Shown: piece by piece, positions 40,767-49,221 of the stretch
Layout: every line of letters begins with the position of its first letter
Numbering within the stretch: position 1 is the first letter of the stretch
Origin: an uncultured delta proteobacterium
GTDB lineage: Bacteria > Myxococcota_A > Polyangia > Haliangiales > Haliangiaceae
Direction: 5' to 3'
Assembly (NCBI GenBank): GCA_900696455.1
Contig: CAADGB010000423.1
Location: 1 to 49,222 of the forward strand
Length of the DNA: 49,222 nt
Notes under the pieces: generated by a model
Told to the model about the DNA's origin: nothing
Seen by the model: the letters and a program-made list of their open reading frames with translations, nothing else
Database searches by the model: none
Program-made: the position numbers and the translations under genes

Positions 40767-41927
40767 TCAGCCGCGCTCGGGATCGGGCGGCAAGGTGGCG
40801 CGCGCCCGCAGCGCGCCCGGACCGATCGTCGCGGCCTCGCCCGACACCACCCCGGCGCTGCCGTCGAGATCCTCGAGCCGCACCGCCTTGCGCGCCGCCG
40901 CCCGCGCCGCCCGCGCCGCCCGCCCGACCTCGGTCACCAGCTCGCGCACGTTGCCCGGCCACGGCCGCAGCAGGCACGCCTCCACCAGCGACGGATGCGG
41001 CGGCAGCCGCGCCTCGCGCACCACCTCCGCCACCAGCCACGGGATGTCCTCGAGCCGGTCGCGCAGGGGCGGCAGGTGGAGCTCGAGCCGGGCCAGCCGC
41101 GCCAGCAGCGCGCCGTCGAGGCGTCCGGCCGCGACCTCGGCCCGCAGCTCGCGCTGGCTGGCCGCCACCACCCGGACGTCGGGCGCCGGGCGTCGTCCGC
41201 GCGCCCGGCCGACCGCCTCCGGCTCGAGCACGCGCAGGAGCCGGGCCTGGGCCGCCGGCGCGAGGGCGGCCACCTCGCCGATGTAGAGCGTGCCGCCGGC
41301 GGCGGCGGCCAGGTGGCGCTCGAGCGCGCGCGCCTCGCCGTCGCCGCCGACCGCGATCAGCTCGCCGGTGGCGCCCGAGGCGCGGTGGAACATCCGCGCC
41401 GCCATGCCCTTGCCCACGCCGTCCTCGCCGGTCACGAGCAGCGACGCGCCGGTGAGCGCCGCGCGCCCGATCTCGTCCCACAGCGGGCGCAGGGTCGGCC
41501 CCACGACCGCGCCGTGATCGACCGCGACCGTGGCGTGCTCGTAGGGACGGACGTCGGGCACCAGCACGCTGATCGTGCGCCCGGTCCGGACCACCACCGG
41601 CGGCAGCGCCGTGACCTCGCCGTCGGTGATCAGCGAGCCGCCGACGAACGTGCCGTTGCGGCTGCCGAGATCGGTGACCTCGAAGCGGGTCCCGTGCCAG
41701 CGGATCCGCGCGTGCTGCCGCGACAGGCGATCGTCGCCGGTGTGGGCCAGGTTCTCGCGCCCGAGGACCAGCCCGGCCCGCGACGCGCGCAGGGCGAGCA
41801 GGCGCGGCGCCTCGGCGCTCCACACCACGACGGCCCCGGCCACCGAGCGTTCGTCGTCGCGCTCGTCGCCCGGAACGTCGCCCTCGTCGCCCGCTGGGTC
41901 CGCGCCGTCGCGGGGGTGCCCTGACAT
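40767..41927 (-). CDS. FHA-domain protein with degenerate sigma-54-type AAA+ domain
   Basis: A 386-residue cytoplasmic protein. The FHA domain (about 35-110) has the phosphothreonine-binding signature GLVLGRE, LSRQHARI and LGSRNGTFVGG intact. The rest is an enhancer-binding-protein AAA+ domain (about 135-330) with Walker A GEDGVGKG and the late WPGNVREL motif. It lacks the GAFTGA sigma-54 contact loop, its Walker B reads GGTLYIGEVAAL with Gly in place of Asp, and no helix-turn-helix follows. It is thus unlikely to activate sigma-54 promoters and may be a phospho-dependent adaptor or ATP sensor. The ATG is preceded at 8 bases by TATACT. Confidence 0.85.
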   Translation of the reverse strand: MSGHPRDGADPAGDEGDVPGDERDDERSVAGAVVVWSAEAPRLLALRASRAGLVLGRENLAHTGDDRLSRQHARIRWHGTRFEVTDLGSRNGTFVGGSLITDGEVTALPPVVVRTGRTISVLVPDVRPYEHATVAVDHGAVVGPTLRPLWDEIGRAALTGASLLVTGEDGVGKGMAARMFHRASGATGELIAVGGDGEARALERHLAAAAGGTLYIGEVAALAPAAQARLLRVLEPEAVGRARGRRPAPDVRVVAASQRELRAEVAAGRLDGALLARLARLELHLPPLRDRLEDIPWLVAEVVREARLPPHPSLVEACLLRPWPGNVRELVTEVGRAARAARAAARKAVRLEDLDGSAGVVSGEAATIGPGALRARATLPPDPERG

Positions 41928-41935
41928 GCGCGCCG

Positions 41936-41941
41936 AGTATA
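41936..41941 (-). promoter_or_regulatory. Putative -10 box for the FHA/AAA+ gene
   Basis: TATACT on the minus strand matches five of six consensus bases and lies 8 bases before the ATG at 41927. It is part of an AT-rich TATATACT run, rare in this window. Confidence 0.55.
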
Positions 41942-41994
41942 TACGGCAGGCCCCGCCGTGACCGGCGTCGCGGCGGCGGGTGGCCGGCCTGGCA

Positions 41995-42018
41995 CGGGCC
42001 TGGCCGCGGCCAGGCCCG
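41995..42018. repeat. 24-bp perfect GC-rich palindrome upstream of the cytochrome gene
   Basis: A fully symmetrical sequence centred between 42006 and 42007, with arms CGGGCCTGGCCG, lies in the 212-base divergent region between the FHA gene and the cytochrome lipoprotein. It may be an operator or form a strong hairpin in a cytochrome mRNA leader. Confidence 0.7.
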
Positions 42019-42139
42019 GACGCGCCCGGGCCGCGACATCGCCGCCCCGCCCCGCCCGCAAGCCCGCGCCATGCCTGCGCTCCGTGGCCGCGGCCGCGGT
42101 GGCACGCCCATCGCTACCGGCGGACCCCACGGAGGACTC

Positions 42140-44584
42140 ATGCAGCGAAAGAAGCCTGGACTGGTTCGCCTCGGACTCGCGCTCTCGGTCGTCGCCGGCT
42201 GCGGCGACGTCGAGGACCCCGCCGTCGACGCGTCGCCCCCGCTCGCCGTGGCCAAGCGGCCGTCGCGCTCGGGCACGATCGCGATCTCGAACGACGACCG
42301 CCGCGTCGTCATGGTCAACCCCGAGGCCGGGACGGTCGCGGTGTTCGACACCGCCACCGACGCCCGGATCGCCGAGCTCGCCACCGGCGGCGAGCCGTCG
42401 TCGGTCGTGATCCACCCCGGCGACGACGTCGCCTACGTCGCCAACCGCGCCGACGCCACCGTGGTCGCGATCACCGGCCTCGCCGGCGCCGCGCCGGTGG
42501 TCGGCCCCGCCGTCGCGGTGGGCTCGGAGCCGGCCGGCCTCGCGCTGTCGCCGACCGGCCAGCGCCTCTACGTCGCCGAGCTCGCCGAGGGCCGGGTCGC
42601 GGTGATCGACACCGCGACCCTGACCGAGGTCGACGCGATCACCGCGCCGCGCAACCCGCGCGCGCTCGCGGTCACCAACGACGGCGACGACGACGACCTC
42701 GACGAGCTGATCATCGTCCCCGAGTTCTTCGGCGAGCCCGGCCCCGGCGACGAGGCCACCGACACCTCGCGCACCGGCCGCGTCCGCATCTACCAGGCCA
42801 GCGATCTGACCGCGACCGCGCCCATCACCCTGGCCCCGCTCGACTCCGGCTTCGCGCCGTCGACGGCGCCGGCCGGGGCGCCCACGGTGATGACCTCGCC
42901 CAACCAGCTCTTCAGCGTGCTGGTCGAGGGCGACCGCGTCTTCGTCACCTCGATCTCGGCGTCGCCGGCGGCGCCGGCCAACTTCCAGGCCAACGTCCAC
43001 CCGGTGGTCCACGTCGCCGGCCTCGCCGGCCGCGCCGAGGACCGCGGGCCGCTCGGCACCGCCAACCTCGCCCGCCTGGTGCGCGATCAGGTCCCCGACA
43101 GCGGTCCCCGCTTCTTCCTCGCCGACATCGTCGACCTCGGGCTGGTCGGCAGCGACGTCGCCTACGTGGTGTCGCGCGGCGCCGACGTCGTGCAGCGCGT
43201 GGTCTACGCCGGCGCCGGCCCCACCCTGGGCTCGTCGTTCAACCACCAGATCGACGTCAACGTCACGCCCGCCGGCAGCCCCGGCCCCTGCCAGAACCCG
43301 ACCGGCATCGCGATCACCCACGCCGGCGGGCGCGCCTACCTCAACTGCTGGGGCACCCGCCGCCTCGGCGTCGTCGATCTGTCGACCCAGGCCCTGACCC
43401 GGACCGTCGAGGCGGCCGCGGTCACCGCCGGCGAGCGCGCCGCCCACGACGGCCGCCACTTCTTCTTCACCGGCCGCGGCCGCTGGTCGCGCGACGCCTG
43501 GTCGTCGTGCGGCTCGTGCCACCCCGACGGCCTGTCCGACAACATCACCTGGAGCTTCGCCGCCGGTCCCCGCCAGTCGACGTCGATGGACGGCAGCTAC
43601 AGCCACGGCCCCGGCGCCCAGCAGCAGCGGGTGTTCAACTGGACCGGCATCTTCGACGAGATGCACGACTTCGAGCGCAACACCCGCGGCGTCCAGGGCG
43701 GCAAGGGCGCCGTCACCCGACCCGACCCGGCGATCACCGGCGCGGCCTGCGGCGACCTCGCCCAGGAGGCGCCGATCGCCATCTCCGACGCCGGCCTCGG
43801 CCGCGCCGTGAAGTTCGACCAGGACAACACCGCCGGCTCGTGCACGACCGACTGGGACAAGGTCGACGCCTACGCCCGCACCGTGCGGCCGCCGCGGGCC
43901 CTGCAGAAGCTCGACCCGGCGTCGGTGGCGCGCGGTGCCGCGCTGTTCGGCGAGCCCACCGCCCAGGCCAACAACGCCGGTTGCGTGCGCTGCCACGGCG
44001 GCGCGGGGTGGACGGCGTCGCGCCGCTTCTTCACCCCGGCCGGCCTGCCCGCCGGCAACGGCGGCGCCGAGCTGCAACCGCTGGCGACCACCGCGTTCAC
44101 GCCGCCGGCCCTGTGGCCGCCGGCGACCAGCGCCGCCGGCTGGAACTTCCACACCCAGACCCTGGCCGCCCAGCCGGCGTCGTCGCTGTTCACCGCGCCC
44201 GAGGCGACCACCGCCGTCGCGCCCGGTCAGGTCGCGTGCGTGCTGCGCAACGTCGGCACCTTCGGCCCCGACGCGCTCGAGACCCGGCTCGTGAGCGGCA
44301 ACGTCGTCCGGGCCCAGGGCCGGCTGGGCTACAACGTCCCGTCGCTGTACGGCATGGCGCTGGGCGCGCCCTACCTCCACCACGGCCGGGCCGCCACCCT
44401 CGAGGCCCTGTTCGACGACGCGGCGTGGCTGGCCCACGCCACCGCCGGCAACCCGGTGTGGCTGTCGGCGGGGTCGGCGGCGGAGATCGCGCAGCGCAAG
44501 GCCGACCTCGTCGCCTTCGTGCGGTCGATCGACGCCAGCACCCCCGAGCAGCCCATCCCGGCGGGCTGGGACGGGTGTCCGTGA
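42140..44584 (+). CDS. Beta-propeller di-heme c-type cytochrome lipoprotein
   Basis: An 814-residue lipoprotein (SVVAGC, Cys about 21). Residues about 40-430 are YVTN/YncE-type propeller repeats (VVMVNPEAGTVAVFDTAT, RLYVAELAEGRVAVIDTAT, quoted for VAVIDTAT). The second half has two c-type haem sites, CGSCH at about 457 and CVRCH at about 615, with NWTGIFDEMHDFERN and VPSLYGMALGAPYLHHGRA (core PYLHHG) as in MauG/di-haem peroxidase relatives. It probably carries out electron transfer or peroxidase chemistry at the outer surface or periplasm. GGAGG 5 bases before the ATG fixes the start. Reaction and partner are unknown. Confidence 0.88.
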   Translation: MQRKKPGLVRLGLALSVVAGCGDVEDPAVDASPPLAVAKRPSRSGTIAISNDDRRVVMVNPEAGTVAVFDTATDARIAELATGGEPSSVVIHPGDDVAYVANRADATVVAITGLAGAAPVVGPAVAVGSEPAGLALSPTGQRLYVAELAEGRVAVIDTATLTEVDAITAPRNPRALAVTNDGDDDDLDELIIVPEFFGEPGPGDEATDTSRTGRVRIYQASDLTATAPITLAPLDSGFAPSTAPAGAPTVMTSPNQLFSVLVEGDRVFVTSISASPAAPANFQANVHPVVHVAGLAGRAEDRGPLGTANLARLVRDQVPDSGPRFFLADIVDLGLVGSDVAYVVSRGADVVQRVVYAGAGPTLGSSFNHQIDVNVTPAGSPGPCQNPTGIAITHAGGRAYLNCWGTRRLGVVDLSTQALTRTVEAAAVTAGERAAHDGRHFFFTGRGRWSRDAWSSCGSCHPDGLSDNITWSFAAGPRQSTSMDGSYSHGPGAQQQRVFNWTGIFDEMHDFERNTRGVQGGKGAVTRPDPAITGAACGDLAQEAPIAISDAGLGRAVKFDQDNTAGSCTTDWDKVDAYARTVRPPRALQKLDPASVARGAALFGEPTAQANNAGCVRCHGGAGWTASRRFFTPAGLPAGNGGAELQPLATTAFTPPALWPPATSAAGWNFHTQTLAAQPASSLFTAPEATTAVAPGQVACVLRNVGTFGPDALETRLVSGNVVRAQGRLGYNVPSLYGMALGAPYLHHGRAATLEALFDDAAWLAHATAGNPVWLSAGSAAEIAQRKADLVAFVRSIDASTPEQPIPAGWDGCP

Positions 44585-44657
44585 CCCGGACGCCGCCGGG
44601 CCGCCGGGCCGCCGCGCCGCCGCGCCGCCGGTGGCGGTCCGGGCAGGACGGTGACGG

Positions 44658-45422
44658 TCAGGGCAGGAGGCCGATGAAGCCCATGTGCACGCCGCCCTCG
44701 AGCCCGTCGCGGCGGTAGCTGAAGAAGCGGTCGGGGTGGCAGCGCGTGCACGGCGGCGCGGCGTCGATCTGCGCCGCCGGCACCCCGACCGCGCCCAGCG
44801 CCGCCACCAGCGCCACCCGCAGATCGAGGTGGTCCCGGGCCGGGCCGGGCACCACCAGCCCGGGCAGCGCGCCCAGGCGCTCGCGGAACGCCGCCACGAC
44901 CTCGGGCCCGACCTCGAAGCAGCACGGCCCGATCGACGGGCCGAGGGCGACCCGCACGTCGGCGGCCCGCGCGCCGCGCGCCACCATGCGCTCGATCACC
45001 CGCTCGGCCACGCCGGCCACGGCGCCGCGCCAGCCGGCGTGGGCAGCGCCGCACACCCGCGCCACCGGATCGCCGAACAGGATGGGCACGCAGTCGGCGG
45101 CGAACGCGCCCAGCACCGGGCCGGGGCGATCGCACACCAGGCCGTCGAACTCGGGCGGCTCGGGCAGCGGCTCGCCCACGGTCCACACCGCCGTGCCGTG
45201 GACGTGCTTGGTGACCTGGAGGTCGGCGAGGTCGAAGCCCTCGTGGGCGGCGAGGCGCGCGCGGTTGCGCTGCACGCGCTCGGGATCGTCGCCCCAGCGG
45301 TAGCCGAGGTTGAGCGACGCGCGCAGGCCCGTCGACTCGCCGCCGGTGCGCTCGGGGAAACCGTGACGGAACGGCCCGGCGGCGAGGAGCGGCGAGCGGA
45401 GGACGCGGAGGGCGTCGGCCAT
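44658..45422 (-). CDS. pgeF: PgeF/YfiH (DUF152) purine nucleoside phosphorylase-like protein
   Basis: A 254-residue protein of the laccase-domain family, known as PgeF/YlmD/YfiH and related to human LACC1, whose members act on purine nucleosides and, in E. coli, prevent misincorporation in peptidoglycan. The zinc site residues are visible in KHVHG, AADCVPIL and HAGWRG, and the C-terminus has CTRCHPDRFFSYRRDG. Length is normal. The ATG is preceded at 5 bases by TAGAGT, a -10-like box. It is divergent from the CoA-transferase gene by 63 bases. Confidence 0.93.
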   Translation of the reverse strand: MADALRVLRSPLLAAGPFRHGFPERTGGESTGLRASLNLGYRWGDDPERVQRNRARLAAHEGFDLADLQVTKHVHGTAVWTVGEPLPEPPEFDGLVCDRPGPVLGAFAADCVPILFGDPVARVCGAAHAGWRGAVAGVAERVIERMVARGARAADVRVALGPSIGPCCFEVGPEVVAAFRERLGALPGLVVPGPARDHLDLRVALVAALGAVGVPAAQIDAAPPCTRCHPDRFFSYRRDGLEGGVHMGFIGLLP

Positions 45423-45427
45423 GGCGC

Positions 45428-45433
45428 ACTCTA
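45428..45433 (-). promoter_or_regulatory. Putative -10 box for pgeF
   Basis: TAGAGT on the minus strand lies 5 bases before the ATG at 45422, suggesting a leaderless mRNA. Confidence 0.4.
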
Positions 45434-45485
45434 CCCCGGCGCGGCCGGCCGTGCGTGGCGGTCGGCGCCGTGCGATGGTGCGGCC

Positions 45486-46787
45486 GTGCCGCTCCCTCGC
45501 GACTGGCGCCGCGACGCCCGCTCCCCCGACGAGGTGCTGGCGCACCTCGCCTCCGGCCACCACGTCTTCGTCCACGGCGCGTGCGCGACGCCCACGCCGC
45601 TGCTCGAGGCGATGTGCCGGCGCGCCGACCTCGCCGACGTCCAGCTCTACCACCTCCACCTCCAGGGCCCGGTGCCGTTCGCCGATCCCGCCCACGCCGG
45701 GCGCTTCGTCTCGAGCTCGCTGTTCACCGGTCCGGCCCTGCGCGAGCCCATCGCCGCCGGCCGCGCCGACTTCATCCCGGTCTTCCTGTCCGACATCCCG
45801 GGCCTCTTCCGCAGCCGCACGATCCCGCTCGACGTCGCGCTCCTCCCGCTCTCGCCCCCCGACGCCCACGGCCAGTGCACGCTCGGCACCTCGGTCGACG
45901 CCGCGCTCGCCGCCGCCGAGTCGGCGTCGATCGTGCTGGCCGAGATCAACGCGCAGATGCCGCGGACCTCGGGCGCGGCGTGCGTGCCGCTGGCGCGGGT
46001 CACCGCCTTCTGCCACACCGACCGGCCGCTGGTCGAGCACGCGCCGTCGTCGCCGGGCCCGGTCGAGGCCCGCATCGGCGAGCTGGTCGCGGCCCTGGTC
46101 GAGGACGGCGCCACCCTGCAGATGGGCATCGGCGCCATCCCCGACGCGGTGCTGGCCCGCCTCGGCGACAAGCACGAGCTCGGCGTGCACACCGAGATGT
46201 TCTCGGACGGGCTGGTGCCGCTGGTCGAGGCCGGCGTCGTGACCAACCGCCAGAAGGCGGTCCACCGCGGCCGCATCGTGTCGAGCTTCGTCGCCGGCAC
46301 CCGCGCGCTCTTCGACTTCGTGCACGAGAACCACCTGGTCGAGATGCACCCCTGCGACCGCACCAACGACACCGCGCTCATCCGCAAGAACCCGCGGGTC
46401 ACCGCGATCAACTCGGCCCTCGAGATCGATCTCACCGGTCAGGTCTGCGCCGACTCGATCGGCCACCGCATCTACAGCGGCATCGGCGGGCAGATGGACT
46501 TCGTCCGCGGCGCCGCGCTGTCGGAGGGCGGCAAGCCCATCATCGCCCTGCCGTCGACCGCGGCCGGCGGCACGGTGTCGCGCGTCGTGCCGGCGCTGCG
46601 CCCGGGCGCCGGCGTGGTGACGACCCGCGGCCACGTCCACTGGGTCGTGACCGAGCACGGCGCGGTCAACCTGCACGGCCTCGGCCTGCGCCGCCGCGGC
46701 GAGGCGCTGGTCTCGATCGCCCACCCCGACCAGCGCGGCGAGCTGCGCCGGGCCCTGGCCGAGCTCCGCCACTTCGTCGTCGGCTAG
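45486..46787 (+). CDS. Acetyl-CoA hydrolase/transferase (4-hydroxybutyrate CoA-transferase type)
   Basis: A 433-residue enzyme that moves CoA between acyl groups or hydrolyses acyl-CoA. The family signatures are GIGAIPDAVL, the catalytic Glu at about 237 in GVHTEMFSDG, and the C-terminal block INSALEIDLTGQV followed by SGIGGQMDFVRGA. Length is right for the 4-hydroxybutyrate CoA-transferase group. The GTG at 45486 is taken because it begins the usual N-terminal domain (DEVLAHLASGHHVFVHG) and a GATGGT box stands 6 bases upstream. It lies 7 kb from the acylating aldehyde dehydrogenase; a metabolic link is possible but not shown. Confidence 0.92.
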   Translation: MPLPRDWRRDARSPDEVLAHLASGHHVFVHGACATPTPLLEAMCRRADLADVQLYHLHLQGPVPFADPAHAGRFVSSSLFTGPALREPIAAGRADFIPVFLSDIPGLFRSRTIPLDVALLPLSPPDAHGQCTLGTSVDAALAAAESASIVLAEINAQMPRTSGAACVPLARVTAFCHTDRPLVEHAPSSPGPVEARIGELVAALVEDGATLQMGIGAIPDAVLARLGDKHELGVHTEMFSDGLVPLVEAGVVTNRQKAVHRGRIVSSFVAGTRALFDFVHENHLVEMHPCDRTNDTALIRKNPRVTAINSALEIDLTGQVCADSIGHRIYSGIGGQMDFVRGAALSEGGKPIIALPSTAAGGTVSRVVPALRPGAGVVTTRGHVHWVVTEHGAVNLHGLGLRRRGEALVSIAHPDQRGELRRALAELRHFVVG

Positions 46788-46819
46788 CCCCGCGGCCCCC
46801 GCCCGCCGGACCGCCGTGG

Positions 46820-46825
46820 TACCGT
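46820..46825 (+). promoter_or_regulatory. Putative -10 box for the acidic protein gene
   Basis: TACCGT is followed by 7 bases and the ATG at 46833. The same hexamer precedes the small membrane protein gene at 34299. Confidence 0.4.
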
Positions 46826-46832
46826 CGACTCG

Positions 46833-47501
46833 ATGATCGCCTACGCGGAGCTCGCCGCCGCGCTCGAGCGCTGGCGCATCCGCAACGGTCTGCCGGGCAC
46901 GCCGCCCCTGTTCGCGGACGGCCCGATGCGGCTGGCCAGCGCCGCCGCGGCCCCCGCCCCGCCCGCGACGTACGCCCCGCCGCCCGCCTACGCGCCGCCG
47001 GTGGCGGCCGAGCCGTACGCCGCGCCGCCCGAGCGCCGGGCGCCGCCGCCGCCGCCGCCGCCGGGCTTCGAGTCCGTCAACGAGACGATGGACGAGGACG
47101 TGAGCGAGTTCGCCGAGGCCGACGTGGTCGACGAGGCCCACGACGCGGACGGCGACGCCGAGGGCGACGCGGACGACGAGGCCCACCTCGACACCGACGG
47201 GCCCGACTTCGCGATGTCGTTCGCGACCTCGCCCGCCGAGCTGGCCGCCCGCGCCGAGGCGGCCGCGATGAACGACGACGACGCGCGCGAGGCCGCGCTC
47301 CTCGGCGTCACCGACCCGGGCATCGTGCCGCCGCCCGCCGACGCCTGGCCCGACGCCGCCGGCTACCAGACCGGCGACGCCGGGGGCCACGCCTGGGGGC
47401 AGCCCCCCGGCCGCGCCGCGGCCACGACCATCGACGACGAGGGGCACGAGCCCGAGGACGGCGCCACCATCGTCGGTCCCGACGGTGGCGAGCGGCGCTG
47501 A
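46833..47501 (+). CDS. Acidic, largely disordered protein of unknown function
   Basis: A 222-residue protein. The first 30 residues (MIAYAELAAALERWRIRNGLP) look like a short folded helix pair, followed by Pro/Tyr/Ala repeats (APPPAYAPP), a run of seven prolines, then strongly acidic stretches (EDVSEFAEADVVDEAHDADG, quoted for DVVDEAHDAD) and a Gly/Asp tail. No family is recognised. Its composition suggests a flexible scaffold or regulator. It lies 45 bases after the CoA-transferase gene and 18 before the dehydrogenase-like gene. Confidence 0.65.
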   Translation: MIAYAELAAALERWRIRNGLPGTPPLFADGPMRLASAAAAPAPPATYAPPPAYAPPVAAEPYAAPPERRAPPPPPPPGFESVNETMDEDVSEFAEADVVDEAHDADGDAEGDADDEAHLDTDGPDFAMSFATSPAELAARAEAAAMNDDDAREAALLGVTDPGIVPPPADAWPDAAGYQTGDAGGHAWGQPPGRAAATTIDDEGHEPEDGATIVGPDGGERR

Positions 47502-47519
47502 GCGGCCCGCCGGGATCCC

Positions 47520-48515
47520 GTGGCGCGAGCCTGGCGCAAGGGTGACGACGCGACCCTGTCGGAGCTGACCCTCGCCGCCCCCACGCCCGGCGAGGGCCGG
47601 GTCCTGGTCGAGGTCGAGGGCGCGGCCATCGATCCGTTCGCGGCGACCCCGCGCGGGCGCGTGCCCGGCGTGGCCGCGGTCGGCCGCGTGCGCGCGGTCG
47701 GGGCCGCCGCCGGCGAGTGGCAGGACGCGCGGGTGCTGGTGCCGATGCTGGCGCCGTGCGGCGAGTGCGACCGCTGTCGCCGCGGCGGGGTCGCGCTGTG
47801 TCCCGACGGGGCGGCCCACGGCGTCGACGGTCCGGGCACGCTGGCGACGACGATCACCGCCGCCGCGCGCTGGCTGGTGCGGCTCGAGGCCCCGCTCGCG
47901 CTGCCCGGCCCGGCCGCCGCCGCGCTCGGCGGCGAGCTGGCGCTGGCCTACGCCCTCTACGCCCGCGCCGGCGTCGGGCCGCGCGAGCCGACGATCGTCT
48001 GGGGCCGGGGCGCGATCGCGCGCGCGGCCGCCGCCATCCTCGACGCCAAGGGCGCGCCCGCGCACGTCGCCACCGACGACCCCGCGCTCGCCGAGGCGCT
48101 GCGCGCGCGCGGGACCAGCGCCGGCGAGGCGACCGCGGCCGCCGCCACCGCGGCCCTCGCCGGGCACGACCCGCGCCGACCGCGACGGGTGATCGTCACC
48201 GCGCCCGAGCTGCTGCCGGCGGCGCTCGAGGCCGCGGGCCCGCGGGCCACGGTGGTGACCCTGGCCGGCCCGGGCGCGGCGGCGGCGCCGGCCCTGGCCC
48301 TCGACCGCGCGCTCGCCACCGAGGTCACGCTCACCGGCGTCGCCGGCTGTCACCCCGACCTGGTGCCCGAGCTGGTCGCGCTCGCGGTGCGCGGCGAGCT
48401 GGCGCTCGACGAGCTGGTCGAGGTCGTCCCCCTCGCCGAGGCGGCGGCCCACCTGGGCGCGCGTCAGGCCGCGCCCACGCCCCGATCCCTGGTGGTCGCG
48501 CTGCCCGCGGCCTGA
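47520..48515 (+). CDS. Zinc-type MDR dehydrogenase-like protein without catalytic zinc ligands
   Basis: A 331-residue medium-chain dehydrogenase/reductase relative. The structural-zinc lobe CGECDRCRRGGVALC is complete with four cysteines. The N-terminal catalytic Cys-x-x-Asp and the GHE motif are not found; the region reads IDPFAATPRGRVPGVAAVGRV. A Rossmann-like segment follows (PTIVWGRGAIARAAAAILDA) with one glycine pattern, and no second catalytic ligand is evident. It is therefore doubtful as an alcohol dehydrogenase and may be a quinone-oxidoreductase-like or non-catalytic member. The start is the GTG at 47520, 18 bases after the acidic protein gene. Confidence 0.78.
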   Translation: MARAWRKGDDATLSELTLAAPTPGEGRVLVEVEGAAIDPFAATPRGRVPGVAAVGRVRAVGAAAGEWQDARVLVPMLAPCGECDRCRRGGVALCPDGAAHGVDGPGTLATTITAAARWLVRLEAPLALPGPAAAALGGELALAYALYARAGVGPREPTIVWGRGAIARAAAAILDAKGAPAHVATDDPALAEALRARGTSAGEATAAAATAALAGHDPRRPRRVIVTAPELLPAALEAAGPRATVVTLAGPGAAAAPALALDRALATEVTLTGVAGCHPDLVPELVALAVRGELALDELVEVVPLAEAAAHLGARQAAPTPRSLVVALPAA

Positions 48516-48535
48516 CCCGGCCTGACCGCGCCCGC

Positions 48536-48555
48536 GCGCCGGGCGCGCCCGGCGC
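48536..48555. terminator. 20-bp palindrome between convergent genes
   Basis: A perfect GC-only palindrome with arms GCGCCGGGCG lies in the 49 bases between the stop of the MDR-like gene and the stop of the last gene. It can form a hairpin in either transcript and is a likely bidirectional terminator, although no U-run follows. Confidence 0.45.
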
Positions 48556-48564
48556 CGGGGCAGC

Positions 48565-49221
48565 TCACAGCGCGAACGCGACGACCAGGCCGATCGCCGC
48601 CAGCACCGCGATCGCGATCAGGATGAGGAGCAGGCGGCTGCCGCCCTTCATCTCGCCGATGAGGTCGCCCTCGGACACCGACGACGACGGATCGGCGACG
48701 TCGCGCATCGCCGGCATCGCGCCGGTGTGGCCGGTCTTGAGGCTGTAGCGGGCGGCGTCGCCGGTCGTGATCGTGCCGTCGTCGGAGTAGCGATCCTCCA
48801 TCGGCAGCGAGTCGGCCTTGTCGGCGTCGACGCCCTCGGGGTTCTGGGCCGCGGCCTCGGCGGCGGCGGCGTCGAGCTCGCCCTTCTTGAACCACATCGT
48901 CTCGCGGAACTTGCCCTTGGCGGCCTTCTTGTCCTTGGCGTCCTGCTTCTTCTTGCCGGCGCCGGGCTGGGTGACCGCGGGCGAGACCCTGGCGGCGGCC
49001 GGCACCACCGGCGCCGCCGGCGCGAGCGAGGCCGCGGCCGGCGGTGGGGCATGCGCCGCCGCGGCCATCCCCGGCGCGGCGGCCTCCTCGGCCGCGGCGT
49101 CGAGCTCGCCCTTCTTGAACCACATGGTCTCGCGGAACTTGCCCTTCTTCTCTCCCTTTTGGCCGGACTCCTGCGCCTCGGGCTGCGCGCGCTTCTTGCC
49201 CGACGCCCCGCCCTGCGGCAC
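48565..49221 (-). CDS. Tail-anchored protein with a duplicated FRETMWFKKGEL motif (possibly partial)
   Basis: The readable part is 218 residues from a GTG at 49221; the window ends one base later, so the real start may lie outside. The motif GKFRETMWFKKGELDAAA occurs twice, at about residues 27-44 and 103-120, each preceded by a Lys-rich stretch and separated by an Ala/Pro linker. A middle segment (DRYSDDGTITTGDAARYSL) is followed by a single transmembrane helix at the extreme C-terminus (LLLILIAIAVLAAIGLVVAF), typical of tail-anchored proteins with the bulk in the cytoplasm. I recognise no family. Confidence 0.75.
   Translation of the reverse strand: MPQGGASGKKRAQPEAQESGQKGEKKGKFRETMWFKKGELDAAAEEAAAPGMAAAAHAPPPAAASLAPAAPVVPAAARVSPAVTQPGAGKKKQDAKDKKAAKGKFRETMWFKKGELDAAAAEAAAQNPEGVDADKADSLPMEDRYSDDGTITTGDAARYSLKTGHTGAMPAMRDVADPSSSVSEGDLIGEMKGGSRLLLILIAIAVLAAIGLVVAFAL

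Noticed and set aside
44658-48452. A 1264-codon open frame on the minus strand
   Set aside because: Only its last 255 codons (PgeF) have normal protein composition; the rest is an Arg/Gly/Val-rich shadow antisense to the CoA-transferase, acidic and MDR-like genes, caused by GC bias.
47520-48515. Calling this gene the missing microcompartment alcohol dehydrogenase
   Set aside because: It lacks visible catalytic zinc ligands and an encapsulation helix and is about 9 kb from the shell genes.
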